DNA from: Marthasterias glacialis
Lineage: Eukaryota > Echinodermata > Asteroidea > Forcipulatida > Asteriidae
Direction of reading: 5' to 3'
Assembly: GCA_911728455.2 (NCBI GenBank)
Contig: OU452229.1
Span: forward strand, 11,634,878 to 11,698,877
DNA: 64,000 nt
Notes under the pieces: model-generated
Seen by the model: the letters and a program-made list of their open reading frames with translations, nothing else
What the model was told of the DNA's origin: nothing
Databases searched by the model: none
Position numbers and translations under genes: made by a program
Shown: positions 1-14,700 of the stretch, piece by piece
Position numbering within the stretch: position 1 is the first letter of the stretch
How the letters are laid out: every line of letters begins with the position of its first letter

Positions 1-2550
1 TCAACTGTCCTGGGTATTGACCCATGTCACCTGATGTCATCATCACAATAATTGTTGGAGTCAATGTCCCTGTGTACGATACAGTGTGATGTGCATTTTA
101 AGGCCGTGCGGCGTTTACACACTTACCATAATTTGTACGTGCAATTTGACTACCAAAGTGGTGAGCGTGCCAGACAGTAGCTGCGTGCGACATTGGTGCA
201 AGGAGTCAGCAGAGCATGTTTCAAGTGCTGCATGTACTGTCTTCAATTACAAGTGAAACTGTGCTACAACAAAACTAACAGAAACATCTGACACTACAAC
301 ATAAATTTGTTACTATTTACAGGATACTTTGTTCGTCACTACTGCACAAACTATAGACACAACAAAAGTTATACATTATTTACAACTGTTAACGTTTAAG
401 AAACATCACCTCTGATGTTTGTATGTTCATTGATTGGAACTACACTTGCAATTAATTGGAACTACATTTGCATGTAACAGTCTCTCAGGGCTCAAATGTT
501 TACTCTGGACCGCAGGCCAGAGGCAGTGATTTTAGCATCGGTGCAGTACACTTTGGACTGGACAAGTCCGATGGTCAAGTGTTTCCATAATTTTACAAAT
601 AATAACTCATTGCGTATAATATCTTAAATAAATGAAGAAAAAAAAAATATATCCAAATGTTGACCTTGAGTCTGAGTATACTAAATCCAAATGAGATTTA
701 AATCTTCTCTTAGTGTTTATTCAAATAAAAACAGTTTACAGATGACACTGTGTGGAAAGTTTTTTTCTCATTTTGATTCTGGTCTTGTATAAAATCAATT
801 TCTCGTTCAGTAAAAGTTTTGAGCTACAAGCCCTGTGGTCTTGTGGATTTTCCCACCAAATTGGAGCCCTTATCTCTGCAAGAGAACTGTTTTTGTTTTG
901 TTTTTTTTCCTTTTTCCTCACCAAAGACTCATTATGAGCTGAAAATGGGAGGTTTAGGGGAGCTACATGTATGTGATACAAGACCCATACCAGGTCCATT
1001 GTTTTCACACAGGCCTGATTGTTTCATTCTAGAAAGTAAGGCACTAAGGCATTTTTTTCTTGATAAAGGGCACCTCTATGAGGAACTTGAAAATTTGTAT
1101 TGGAACACTTCAAGGGCACCAAGGCAATGCCCAGTGGCAGCAAAGGCAATTGCCTCTGTTGCCTCCGTGAAGAATCAGGCATGTACACAGTTCTGAGTGT
1201 GCGCCCGTTTCGGAGAAATGTTTATTTGTACAAACACATGCAAGGCAAATTTGGACCCCTAAAGACAGAAACATAGACAGAACACAAACAAATGGTGGGA
1301 AATAATTAAAAATTATTTGACCATGAGTGATTTCAATTTGTAGAAATAAACAAATAAATAGAAAAGGTTAATGCTGCCTTTATCTTATTGGTAAGTGATG
1401 ACGTCTTGGTGCTGAAAGTGCAATGTAAATGAGTGGTACACATACATGTACATGTACATGAACATTCGTTAACCTGCACTTCCCAGCTACAAAACATCAT
1501 CACTTACCAACAAGAGACTCCCAAAAGTAGAAAAAAACACAGTTGATTTACGGAATGTGTTCATATAAAAGAGTTGAGGAACACAAAAGGCACATCATGT
1601 TAAAGGGGCAGTTGTTCTGGGTTCATTCTATTTACATCTTTATACAGCCAAAAGAGGCTGAAGGAAAATTGGTCTGGCACTTTTTTTTTTGATTTATCAG
1701 TACTATTTGATCTGCGGCACACATGAAACCCGACAAAAATGGCAAGACTCCATTCTACTCGATCATAAGCATGGTTTACTTAATCACAACATAGAAAAAA
1801 AAAAAAAGATTTTACTTTTTGGAAATGTCACGGCAGCTATATGATGAACGTAAAAAAATGATTTTTTAAACAACGCAGTGTCTTTCTTTGGCAAAGCGCT
1901 ATAATAAAACTAACAACATACCTGTTTTAAGTACTTTTTTTAATAATAAACAGTGGACAAAAATCCCTGATATGAATGTAGGGTATGGTGGCAAGCAAAC
2001 TGGAAAAGAAAACCTTAAACCTGTCAAATTTGAGAAAATACTAGGATGTGACCTGAATGGATCACCAACATTATTTCAAGTTTTACATTTTAACATTTCA
2101 GCAAACCCATATACTGATTGCACACAAAATAACCTCAAAAGAATCAGGCTAAAATGGTTTTCCAATTTAGCTAAATTTTGAGTAAACAAAAGTAAGACGT
2201 TTACTGCAGCAGTAAAATAATGTTTGGCCTGGATTTCATTTCTTTTTTCGTTTTTTTAACTATATCTTTTAAATAAATATTTCAGATCTTATGGTCTGTT
2301 TGATACGGGCCCTGTAAGGTAAATGCGGCTTATCTCTGAAAACTCCTCGCCGAAAAGGTGGACTGAGAATAAAGTAGTAAAGTGGAGTTTAACCGAATAA
2401 CAATCACAAATGAAGAACAAAACGTTGTCATAAGAAAACAATACTGGACTTCAAACGAGATTGATCTTATCTGTTTTTTGTTTTTTTTTTTCACTAAATT
2501 TACATTCAACAGATGATTACAACCAGTGTGAATAACTCAAGATTTAAGTG
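1..2550. other. Downstream flank of RING-H2 gene, no gene seen
   Basis: AT-rich, with a dispersed repeat (495-885), homopolymer runs and short ORFs without coding character. The ORF at 1888-2181 (+) has no recognisable motif and an AT-rich codon use like the surrounding non-coding DNA. May include part of the 3' UTR. Confidence 0.5.
495..885 (+). repeat. Dispersed repeat, copy 1 (GGCCAGAGG family)
   Basis: Shares long stretches with 17138-17545: CCGCAGGCCAGAGG, TGGACAAGTCCG, a TGAGTCTGA block, TTATTCAAATAAA and GAGCTACAAGCC in the same order. It is an old copy with indels. No coding potential seen; class unknown. Confidence 0.7.
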
Positions 2551-2553
2551 TGG

Positions 2554-2559
2554 TTTATT
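2554..2559 (-). terminator. Candidate poly(A) signal of the RING-H2 gene
   Basis: AATAAA on the minus strand, about 67 nt past the stop codon. Further AATAAA-like sites occur downstream, so the real 3' end may lie further left. Confidence 0.35.
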
Positions 2560-2625
2560 TCTTTAAAAAAAAAGAACAGCTGACGTCTATCACTTACTCA
2601 TCGCTTGAAAGAGTCCCAAAAGGAG

Positions 2626-2718
2626 TCACTGAAGACGAGGGAAGTCTTCGGGAAAGAGGATGTGGCAACGACAGACTGGACAGGTTCTCTCTCGACTCAC
2701 ATACCACTTGCTGATACA
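2626..2718 (-). CDS. RING-H2 gene exon R: second half of RING-H2 and stop
   Basis: The last coding exon (acceptor GTGTTTCTAG) encodes CISKWYVSRERTCPVCRCHI, then LFPEDFPRLQ and TGA. It gives the final cysteines (C of CISKW and CPVC) of the C3H2C3 finger, with the Trp and Pro typical of E2-binding RINGs. The tail HILFPEDFP resembles the short conserved tail after the RING in TTC3/DZIP3-type ligases (from memory). Confidence 0.92.
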   Translation of the reverse strand, partial: CISKWYVSRERTCPVCRCHILFPEDFPRLQ

Positions 2719-5700
2719 CTAGAAACACCAAAATAGAAAAAAAAAACATTTCTTAGAGAGAATATACACCCTTATCAAGAGCAGCCATCTTGAGTTTCAA
2801 CAATTCAAATCAACATAACCAAAATGAGGCTGGATGGACAAAATGATCCCACCCACTTTTTTTGTGAAATGCGAATATCAATTATTTTAAACAGAGAATA
2901 AGCAGCAGCATAGCAACGAGGGGACCTGGGTGACACATGCCCCCCAACAATTTTCCAGTGGTCCCCTCCCCCCCCCCCCCCCCAGAAAAATCCAGATACA
3001 TGTGGTGCACTACAAAACATGGCCCCTGTGCTCCCCACTGAAAAGCAAGGCCCACCCCCACCCCTAAATAATAAAATCCTGGCTACGTTCCTAAGAACAA
3101 GACAAGGAAGGTGATTACAAGATAGATGTCAATACAGATTTATCACACAGCTGCCCTCAAAGCTATTTTGGGCGTCAATTTATGCTGACAATTCCACTGG
3201 TAATTCATTGAGTCACATGCATGCGTATCTGCTGCACATTTGAAGTGTTTGCTATTTCCGGCTCCAAAGCTGGCAACAATGTGTGTGTAATTTAAAAAAA
3301 AAATCACCAGTTTCATCAAAGCATTTCTTATGACAGAAACTTTTTATTCTGTGAAGTTACTCTTTCTGGCCCTCAGTCTTTCAAAAAGAGTTTGTAAAAG
3401 CCAAGTCCAATTTTTAAAGCTTCCACTGCAATCAGTTATAAATAAATAACCACACCAGCATCAGCATGGTAGCACTGTTTTAAGTTATAAATAATTATCT
3501 TCCAGCATGCGCTAACCACCCAATTAGATTGCTTGACAGCCATGGTTTATAGAGCCATAAATAACGGCTTCCATTTTATATCCAATGGTGCATAATTGCT
3601 TATCGAGCGCACATACGCGCTCGCACAAGACACAAAATCTTTGCATATCTTTCCTTTGTAAACTTTGTTTGATCATGTGATGATCACACTTTTAGCCAGC
3701 TGGAACATAAATTCTTTATCACACGCACCCTCGTGGAATACGGAAAACTAAAGCAAGTCTGTGTCCCATATCAAACTCGGCCTTCGGCCTCGTTTGATAT
3801 GGGACGCAGAAGCACTATTTAGGACGCAGAAGCATAATACTTTTCTGTATTCCACTCGCGCTTGTGTGATAACTAATAATAAGCACACCAGCATTAGCAA
3901 GCTACCCTTGCAATCAGTTATAAATAAATAACCACACCAGCATCAGCATGCTACCACTGCAATCAGCCATAAATAACCACATCAGCATCAGCATGCTTCC
4001 ACTGCAATCAGTTATAAATAACCACATCAGTATCAACATGCTACCACTGCAATCAGTTATAAATAACCACATCAGCATCAACATGCTACCACTGCAATCA
4101 GTTATAAATAACCACATCAGCATCAACATGCTACCACTGCAATCAGTTATAAATAACCACATCAGCATCAACATGCTACCACTGCAATCAGTTATAAATA
4201 ACCACATCAGCATCAACATGCTAACACTGCAATCAGTTATAAATAACCACATCAGCATCAACATGCTACCACTGCAATCAGTTATAAATAACCACATCAG
4301 CATCAGCATGCTACCACTGTGATCAGTTATAAATAAATATTAACACCAGCATCAACACGCTACCACTGCAATCAGTTATAAATAACCACATTAGCATCAG
4401 CATGCTACCACTGCGATCAGTTATAAATAACCACATCAGCATCAGCATGCTACCACTGTGATCATTTATAAATAACAACATCAGCATCAGCATGCTACCA
4501 CTGTCAGTTATAAATAAATATTAACACCAGCATCAGCATGCTACCACTGCGATCAGCGATAAGTTACCCACATCTCTTACCTGAAGAAGGATGCTCCATC
4601 CATTGAACACAAACTCATAAAGCATGAAATCAAACGGACCATTTATCCAAGAGAACAGTTAGTAATAAATAATGTTGGTTTTAAGATATAATCATATGAA
4701 AACTACAGCACTTCTAATTTTTGGACAGTGTATTACTATTGGCGGGCTAATTTAACCAATTGGCGCCAGCTGACGTGTATCCACGCAAAAAAATTTCGAG
4801 CAAGCAAACATGTGATGTTAAAACACACCATTGTGTAAAAATCGGAATACCGAAAGAAAGGTCGCCCAAACATTCCACTATTGTGCATGCACAGAGCATG
4901 CACACACAGTCTAACGCCTCGTTTCATCCACACAAAGAGGAAACATGGTCTTGAATATTTCGCGAATTTAGGGCTATTGTGGTGGATTTTGTAAAATCCC
5001 TGATTCCAGACCTTTGTCCTTTTGTTCCAAGAAGAGGATGTCGAGACATCGAGAGGCTTCCACCAATGTTAGTTAATTGTATTTCAGCTCAATTGAGTCA
5101 GAGTGAACCGGGGATCCAGCCATGGTTCCTGGTTTAGTATCAATGCTATGCCGTAGCTTACGGCCAAGGTTTTGCAATTCACAGTGCATGAATTCAATAT
5201 CTTCTCGCTGGAGAAAACAAAAATGCTTTATCAAATCAAGGTTTCTTTGTGCCAGCAGTACTCTCAAAGGAAAATGATTCCAAGAAAATAATCCTGTCAG
5301 GCTGGATGGAAAAAAATGGAAGACGGGTTAACCAGTCCCAGCCATTTATAATCCAAGTTTATAACAATGTTATTCAAAGCTAAGGTTTTAGAACTGGACG
5401 TTCGTTTTTTTTGAGGTGGTTAATTTGTTCTTATCATGGATCATGTTATTACATTACAATAGTTTTAACTGGGTACAGTACATTGGGCTCGAATTTGCTC
5501 CCTTGTTGAGTCCTATAAGGGAAGCGGGGATTACACAGAAGAGGGCCCTAAATATTTAGGACCCTCTTCTGGTCACTCACAGTCCCTCAGGGATGCACTA
5601 GTGACCTCATTGCCAGGCCATATGTGTATAACAGTTTGTCTTAAGTAATAATATTTATTCATATAGTATCCCGTAACCCAGGATGCAGTGCCCTGTTTCC

Positions 5701-8700
5701 TGCGGGTGTGCTTTCTTAATTTTGATCTCAGTTTTTCTGTAGACACCAAACAGTCAAGAATTAGTTTTAGTGAATACTCTGCTGTAATACTGTACAGTGC
5801 TGGCTGCGCAAGGTTTCCAGTGTGGGAAAAAATGGAAAATAAACATACATCCTGGATCGTCTAAGGTCTTTTTCCTGACTTTCTGTTTTTGAGCCAGTCA
5901 CACTACCAGACAAGTTTTTTCTTAAGAGAAGTGTTTATATTTGTAAAGGCTAAATCTCAATGACTACCAACGTTCAATAGCTCCAGCAAACTACCACAAC
6001 CAACATAAGACAAACAGATCTAGACAGAGAACCAGAAATGGTATGAAGTGACCCACCTCATCGTGGAAGAGATGTCCACAGTCCAGCATTCTGACATCAC
6101 CTGCCTTCGAGCTCATGTCATCCTGACAGATCACACAGATGTCTGCAGCTTCCTGCAATATGACAAATAATATTGATGGTTATTAACCTCCAAAGTATTC
6201 GACCACAAGTTATTTTCAAAAACGTAGAAGGCGCTCTTTTTCTTAAAATTGCAATCAGCTGTTGAACAAACCTCCCTCGGTTAACAAGGTTTGTAGAGTG
6301 TACTTGTGAAGTACAAAATACATCACATGATGTTTGGAGTTGGGTAAGTTTCTGCTTACCAAAATCTTCCGGCACTCATCAAATCAGTACGCATTTCAGC
6401 TTAATGAAATTGAACGCCAAGTAATGAACAGAAAATCTTTAGAAAAATCTAGAGTGGACAAATCACAAGTAACATTTTGGCTTGAAACCTGGTTCGATAT
6501 TAAAGTAAGGTTTTCCAGTATATTTAGCAAATTTCCGATCCTCCGTTAAATTGAGCCGATTACCTACCTGTAGGGGTCCAGCCTGCTTGATAGCTTGTAG
6601 TGTCGGGAGTTCCTTCCCTTTGGACTGACCCTCCTGCTGGGTGTAGGTCTTGGGTGATGGGCATGGTTTCATCTTGGTCTTAAGGTATAATTTGGACTCG
6701 GCTATAATGGTGTTGAGTGGGATACCGCTGAGACTGCCACTGTGATCCATACGCACCTGTCTGATCACATCAAGAAGCTCCTTCCTACAAATCAAGACAG
6801 CCGTTGATCAATTAACATTACTGGGGTGCGCTAGGACCAATATGTTGTTAATTACCATCGTAGAGTAAATTATTCAAAAGTAAACTCAAAATGTATAAAC
6901 ATTAGTAAGGTATGTAGGACCCTAATGGAGACTAGTTTTCACTGTTTTGACATACCCTGGGTAAAGAAATGTAATAACTAACTATTTATCTAAATAACTC
7001 ACTAACTAACTAAATAAGTAAGTCACTAAATCACTGAATAACTAAATAACTTAATTATGCCATTCTTCTTTATCTCCTAGATACATGAGTAACTGATTGC
7101 GTGAGACACAAAATTAAAACCTAACTATGAACCAATGTCACTTGTTCAGAAATTTACTCCATTAGCTTTACTTATTTCAGATACAACAATTCTGAGTGGT
7201 CAAATAAAACGTACAATTATTGCCATTGATAAAATGAGGGGAAAATTCGCTACTCAGTTCTTCAACATAACATTAAACCAACAAAAATCTTCATATTAAA
7301 CGCTTTCATTTGGACACATTAACTTCTAATTATGAATGACACATAAAACTAATGAACAATCACTAATCTTCTTCTTTCGTATGGCGTGCACTTTGTGGAT
7401 TTAAGTTGTAGATCTAGTTTTGAAATCTAAGTAACAGCAGATTCAGTTGCTGTGTGTAATGCTCCCATGCCCCCAGGGAATAGCCTAAGTGGACAGTCAT
7501 TCACGATGTACGTGATGGTCTGGTCTGGATGTCCACAGTCACAAGCAGGGCACTCTGTCTTCATATAGTACATAAAAAAATGGAATTAAATAAACTTGTC
7601 AGGAAGTATAAGCTTACATTTGTACATTAGCAAATTGCTTGGACAGCACTCCAATTAGCTTGTCCAGCGAGCCACCCCCTGCTTTTCCTGCTGAAGACTG
7701 TTGCTGCCTCTGCTCCGCTTGTTGGGCCATGGCTCGCTTCTTTCGTTTACTCATCTGAAGAAGAAAAAGTCATCAAAAGTAAAGACATATATTAAACTGT
7801 TGCAGGATACAATCGAATGAGATCTAATGTGGTGTGTCATGGCCAAGCGGTCTAGCGCATCAAACTCAAGCTCTGGTGGCTGAGTCATTGGAGTGTGAAT
7901 ACAGGATCTCGGTCGTGACACCCGTGTCCTTGAGGAAGACACCTAACTACAACTGCCTCTCACCTCCCTCGAGTAAATGGGTACATGCAAGGGTAGAGAT
8001 AATGATTAGCAACCTGTGCACCTATTTGTCTGCCGGTGCTGCATACTCCTAAGGAGTTGAGGATGTTTCAGGAAAGCTTAGGGCCTGATGAACAGGGGGT
8101 AATAACAGTGTAAGGTGCTTTGAGACGGTTACCTGGCTTGAAACAGCCCCCAATAAATACAAAATATTATTATATCTGCAATCACAAAATGAATGAGAAG
8201 TTGAAAAACCTTATTTGCAGCTATGGCATAACTTTTATTATTATTATTTCATATAGAGATAGTAAACAATTGTATCTGATAGTATGAACATCCAAATTTA
8301 AAACATCAATTTGATTTCATTTTAGATAGCCCCACAAATTTCCATCAGGGTCAAACAAAGACAAAGTTTAACTCAAGAACATATTATTGGATGGGATTGT
8401 TTTCTCCAAATTAAGCTTAATTTAAGTGAAATTTTCAACTCAAAGTTTGGAACACCATTGCTAAAGCTGTTTTTCTATTAAAATGATACAATTTCAATTT
8501 GTTTAACAAGGGAGGTTTTGTTCTCCTTTTGTGAAAGATAACGACTGATATGAATCAAAAATGGATGGGGCAACATCACACAACTTAATTTCTGTACCTG
8601 TGTTTGCCATTCATCAGCCTCTGGTTTCTTGGCTCCTTCCTTGATGATCTCGTCTTCCTCTTCAGTTATCACAGTCTTCTGTCTTGTCTTGTCCTTCTCC

Positions 8701-11700
8701 GTTGATCCATCCTGACTCTTCCTCTTCTTCAACCCTGACTCCGCCTCAGAAGACCTAGCCATCGCTGGGAACAATGACATAAGAGGTGCAATGTGGTCAA
8801 GACCAACCCTCAACCGCGGCTTCTTGACTTGCTTCGTCTGTGATTCTAACTGGGCCTGAAATCTTGGAGGCAAGTTGGTTTTCTTAGATCTGTCGCTTGA
8901 GAAGTTAAAGCTCCTGGTGTTAACATCGGATGTCTTCTGTTGGAAGAAGGTGCTAGTTTGCTGGTGTGACTTCAGTTTGGGGTCAACTGCAGGGTGTTGT
9001 TTGATATCAACAGAGGACTGTGGTGTGGGAAGCAGTGGTGGGCAACTCGACATAGCCTTACTTTGAATATTGGCATTTACAGCATCTTTTGGGTTATCGA
9101 GATTGTTCCTGGCCTTCCATTCCATACTTATTCTCTGAGCTGCAGTGATGTTCTGATCACAAGATGTGAAGTCAGAGCTGCTAACACTTTGATCGGGAAC
9201 ATGTCCAGGGACGCCAGATGTACCAAAAACCAAATTGCCCTGGCTTGTGGTTGAGCGAGGCACGCCTGCCCCATGTGATATATGTCTGCTTCTGTTTGAT
9301 GGGATGCCAGCCTCTTGGGGTGTCTCAACGGGTTGATATTGATCAGTGCTGGCATTAATTTCCCGGTTGAGCAGAGCCTCAAATTCTTCGGGATCAGCGC
9401 TATCATCAAGGTTATAAGCGCCAGGAATGCTGGACTCACTGTCTTTGCGACTATCTGCTGCTTCACTTGAAGACGTGATGGGTACAGACTCGATAGTCTC
9501 TCCCGTAACTTTGGCACGCTGAGGAATGCTAGGCAAAGGCTTCTCTTGAGACTGACTTGATGGCATCTGAGGATAACTTGACGAATCTTGTGGATTATTT
9601 GGCATATTGTGTAGGTGTATTGGCACTTCTTCTGGATTACCTGCCATTTCTTCAGGATTACTTTGGACTTCTTGAAGAGAAGTAGCTTTTTCTTGAGAGT
9701 TACTAATAATCTCCTGAGGCAACTGAGGTTTTGAACTCGCCATTCCTTGCTGATTGCTTGGAATTTCTTGAGGGTTACTTTGCATCTGATGAGGATAATC
9801 TTGCACATCTTGTGGAACTCTTTGCACTTCATGCTGATTACTTGGAACTTCTTGTGGCTTATTTTGCATCTGATGAGGATAACTTTGAATGTCTTGTGCA
9901 TTTCTTCGCACTTCATGCTGCTTCCACGACAATCTTTGTGGATAACTTGGAATTTCGCGCGGATGAGAAGGCACTTGATGATATATTCTAGTACGGCTTC
10001 CATGGGAATATTGGCTTTGTTGTTGGTTCTGGTAAGCTCCAACAAGAATTTGTTCACCAAAGGAACCAGCCGCAGGGCGTTGAAACTGTCGGGGTGTCAT
10101 CAATGATGGTGGAGGTGTTGGGAGTAGAGCCCTGCGTCTCTGTGGTGGATAGAATGCCTGCTGACTGGGCATGTGATAACTTTGATACTGACCAGCTTGG
10201 TGACAAGACTGATGAGGTTGTTGATGGTTACGCTGATTAGTCTCATTGACATGTTGAGCAGGTGCTGACACTTCTTGCTGCCTTGCCTCTAGAGGAACCT
10301 CAGACAGAGGAGCAGTTACCTTAGATGTCTGATCTGAATCTGGTTTCTCAGCTTCATTGACTGTAACAATGACTTCTTCTTGATCTGGAGGAGTGGCAAG
10401 CACAGTGCTTGAAGATGCACTAGATACTGGATTATGAGACTCCTGCCCCTGGCTAGAGGACGTATGGCGTCCCTCAGAGTTTGGGTCTGGTTGTTGACCC
10501 TTATCTATGTCCCCTTGACAAGGCACTTGAGGGACCGGCTGATTGACAGATGATAGTCCTGCATTCAGCCTCCTGGCAGAACGTTCTCCAGAGAGGGAAC
10601 CTAGAGTCAAATGGCGATGGAGACCCTCTGAGAATTTGTACCTCAGCCTAGAAAGGGACGATCCACTGCTGAATAGGTGCTGCATATTCCTGATGCGTTC
10701 AGCTCTGGTCAGTGCAGTTGCTTCTTTGGACACTTTGGTCTCACTAGACTGAAGGCAAACAATTTGTTAAAGATTTTTAAAATTAATTAATTACATAAAA
10801 TGGTTCTACCTAGAGTAAATAGATGTCTAAATTATGACCAGTTTCATCCAAAAAGATTTAATAATTTTCCCTTTGTAGGATCGTGCATTTTGTTTTCTCG
10901 ACGAAGAAAATGTCAAATTCCCGCATCATGAACTGCAAGTGCAAAACATCAGCTGGTACTTACGGCATAGAAGTGGTACTAAACCCAAATCCATTGAGCC
11001 AAAATACAATGAATGAACAAAAGGTGGAAGCCTCTCGATACCTCGTAATCCCCTTCTTGGAACAAAAGGACAAAGGTCTATAATAGAAGATTACACAAAA
11101 ACTGCCTTCCAATGGCCACAAAATTGAGTATATTCAAGACCTTTTTTTGTCCCTGTGTGGGTGAAACAAAGCATTAGCCAGCGTGTTGATGACGTGTGTG
11201 TGGTCTGTGCACACTTCATAGTTGAATGACCGGGTGACCTTTGCTCCGGTGGTCCGAAATTACATAATGGCGTCTTTACACTGCTTCTGTTTCCAGGTAG
11301 GGGAAACATTTGTGTATTCACATCATCCGGTTTGAACTGGGTAAAAGAGTTACAGACTCTTTACACCAACATAAATAAACAGCCAAAAACTTGGTGGCAA
11401 GTTATTTTAGTAGCAAAGAGAAAGCTATGAAAAATATCATGAAATCCGGAAATCTCCAGACATATCACAGGCCTAATTTAATTATCTCTGACCTGGTTCT
11501 CATTAAGTCCAGGCGGTACATCAGATCCACTTGCTGAAGTTCTCAAGCCTGGTGGCATGGAAGCAACACCAGGGCCTGACGGTGTTTCTGGCAGATCTGT
11601 CTGGGTGGAAGAAGGCAAGGGCCCACTCTGGCCCTCCGGATGCTCTAGTTGCTGTGTAGGATCTGGTAGTGGCCGGTTACTTGGCATCTCATCTGCTTCC

Positions 11701-14700
11701 GGAGTTGCGGGAGCAGGCCTTGTTGGATAGGCTTGGAGGTTGTCTTCACCTTCTTTAAGTACATGGTTACCAGGTCTGATGGGAGTACGTTATAGACAAG
11801 ACACCAAACATAACTGTGTGGCTTGGTTTATGAAGTTTGCTGTTTGCTACCATTAACAACTATGAAGTCGGAATATTGAATCAGCTAGATATTGAAATCA
11901 ATGGTGAGAATTGTTTGAATCAGTATGGCCCAGTGCTTGAGGCACACAAAAACGAAACTGCCACTCTGCAAGTAACTCATCACTTTACCAGCTCACTTCG
12001 GAATTGAAAATCCTTTTCCCATTACTCATGCGGGATTTTTTCTGTCAAAAAGCTACTTTTTAACAATTTCTTGTATCAAGGAAACAAAAAGAAACCCCTT
12101 GAATCAAGAGGGATGTACGTTTTGAAAGTTTTTCAGACACTAGGGGGTTTAAAACCATTGCAGCTATGTGCCGCTCCCCATGATGGCAAGTTAACATCGT
12201 TTTAGAGTGTCTGAAGACAAGGAGAGATCTGTGAAGAAAAACAATCCTGAAATCTGGAAATATTCAGCAAAGATACACAAGCCTGCTGACACAATTTAAA
12301 GCCCCAGCTCAACATTGACTGTAAATGCCTCCATTCTTTGCACAAATCAAGATATTTGAATAAAACCAACCTGTGAAATAGCCAGCTCATTTTCATTGTT
12401 TCATTTGCCAAAAAAGGGTAAAAATGCATTAAGCATTTTTGCACGCACTCCTATAGGCAGAGCTTTCGTCTCACTGAGACAAAAAACTCAATTTGGATCT
12501 TATTTCATTTATTATCTAAAATCGATAACACTTCAGGCAGAAATATTTCAAGGAAAGTTTCCTACCATCATTATCTTTATACCATGTAAGGTATATGTAA
12601 ATCTGTGAACATTTACGCTTTTCTTCTTACCAATGTTGAGCTTGAGCTTTAATGTAGTAGTTACAGACCTTATGTCACCATTCACAGATCCAGGTGCTCT
12701 CCTGCCCCGTCCTCGTCCCCTCCTTGGCCCACTCAGAACCCTCTGTTGTCTACTAAGACCTCCTCCATGGACGGAAGATGGTGTCTGGCTGTCAGCAATA
12801 CTGGGACTGATGATGACCGGACCTTCCATGGCAGGACCAGGAATTAGATCTGAATGGGTGCTTGGGGTGGCTCCGGCTGCAGACTGGAAAACATCTGATG
12901 GCCGGATGCTTGCATCACTTGCTTTTGGGTGGAGGCTTACATGTGGGTGTCTTGGCTGAAATTGGGGGTTTGCAAGATCAGAAGATAATCTTTTGAGTCA
13001 TTTGAAACTACTTCACCTCCACTTTTTGACATTTGCGTCCCTGCCTTATAGATTCTAGCCTCATAGCTATCCTTTCAGTAATCTGAAAATAAACCTTCCA
13101 AACTAACCACGGAAACTGAAGGGAAAATGTAAAATGGTTTTCCAATTTTAAAGAAAATCTGTGGTAAAAGGCATGCGAAATTCCAATCTTTAAGAAATTG
13201 AACATGTTCACAAAATACTTAAGAATAAAAATACACATAAAGAGGTTGTTTATATTTTCCGAACTACTTTTCCCTGAAAAAAAAAACACCAAAATGTAAC
13301 ACAACCACATTCACCGCAAGACAATAAATTGATTAATTTGGTTATAACCAGCTGGAGCCGGCTGACATGTATCCACACAAAAAACACACCATTGTGTAAA
13401 ATCAGAATACCAGAACAAAGGTTACCCAGACATTCAACTGCAATGCTTACATAGAGCACGTACACGCCACCTAATGCTTCGTTTCACCCACACTAACAGA
13501 AAATGTGGTCTTGAATATTTTGCTAACTTTTGGCTATTGTGCAGTGGTTTTTGTGTAATCCCAGACTCCATACCTTTGTCCTTTTGTTCAAAGAAAAGGA
13601 TTACGAAACATCAAGAGGCTTCCCCAATTGTTTCTTCATTGTATTTCAGCTCAATGGAGGTAAATCACAGTGAACCGGGAAACCAGCCATGGTTCCAGGT
13701 TTAGTACCAATCCTATGTCGAAGCACACTGCCAAGGTTTTGCAATTAACGCTGCATGAATTTGACATTTTCTCCGTAGAGAAAACACAACACAAATCGCG
13801 GTGCAATAGAGAGAATCTTTCTCTTGGCTTTGTCAAGTCAAAGTTTCTTTGTGTCAGTGGTAGCCGCAAACAAAATGATTTCAGCATTTTCGGGAAAGTA
13901 ATTCCATCAGGCTGGATGGGAAAAATTGGAAGAATCCCAGCAACAACTGGTTAATAAAGTCAAACTTTCAAAATTCATTTTTTACCACTGAGATGGCGAA
14001 TGTATCTATGAATGGAATCTCCAGTTCTGGTAGCTGGTCTGATGCCTTGTCTTCATTCTGTATCATCTGAACCAAAGCTTCATAGTCAGACTGCAGCTTA
14101 GATACATGTCCCTTCATGGTGTCTTCATAAGCAACGAATCTAGAGGCTAGTTGGTTTTTCTCGTACGAGCTGCCAATGAATATAACTTGTGAAATTAATA
14201 AAATAGGGGAACTTTCAAAACGCTTATTTTTTAAATCTTAGTTTTGTTTAATTCTCTGGATTTGAAGAAGTATTCAGTGGCTTTGATTAATTGTTTTATT
14301 GTAAGGCCTAAATAAAAGGCCAATAGTAAAGTTGTCAATGGTTGACAAATACTAACAACAGTCAGCTCTCATCTACTCTTTAACTACAGTCGTCTCAAAG
14401 GGCTTATTATATTAATGACAGATATGCAGAGCTGTGTTTGAATTTTGAGACCAAATCTTTAAGAATGTACCTTGTAAGGGTTTACAAGGTGATGCAGTGC
14501 AGTCTGCAGCCAACCATGCCAAAAATACAGAGGCAAACCCCTTTCTCTTAACTATAAGTGTACTGGGTTCTTTTACATGCATTTCACAACACACAGAAAC
14601 ACACATGACTTTAAACAATATTTGTACATCTATAAATGATATGATAACATGATCAAACAATAGATTGATTACCTGATTTTTGAGCTCTCTGCGTAGATGT

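Noticed and set aside
3914..4322. Two long opposed repeat ORFs of 131 and 124 residues
   Set aside because: Both are read-through of a 45-bp minisatellite whose period is a multiple of three; neither has splice or start context.
3905..4565. CRISPR-like array
   Set aside because: Units are directly tandem with no unique spacers, in an animal intron.
9128..10060. 310-residue Lys-rich ORF overlapping exon N
   Set aside because: Another frame of the same minus-strand exon; phase does not join to the neighbouring exons.
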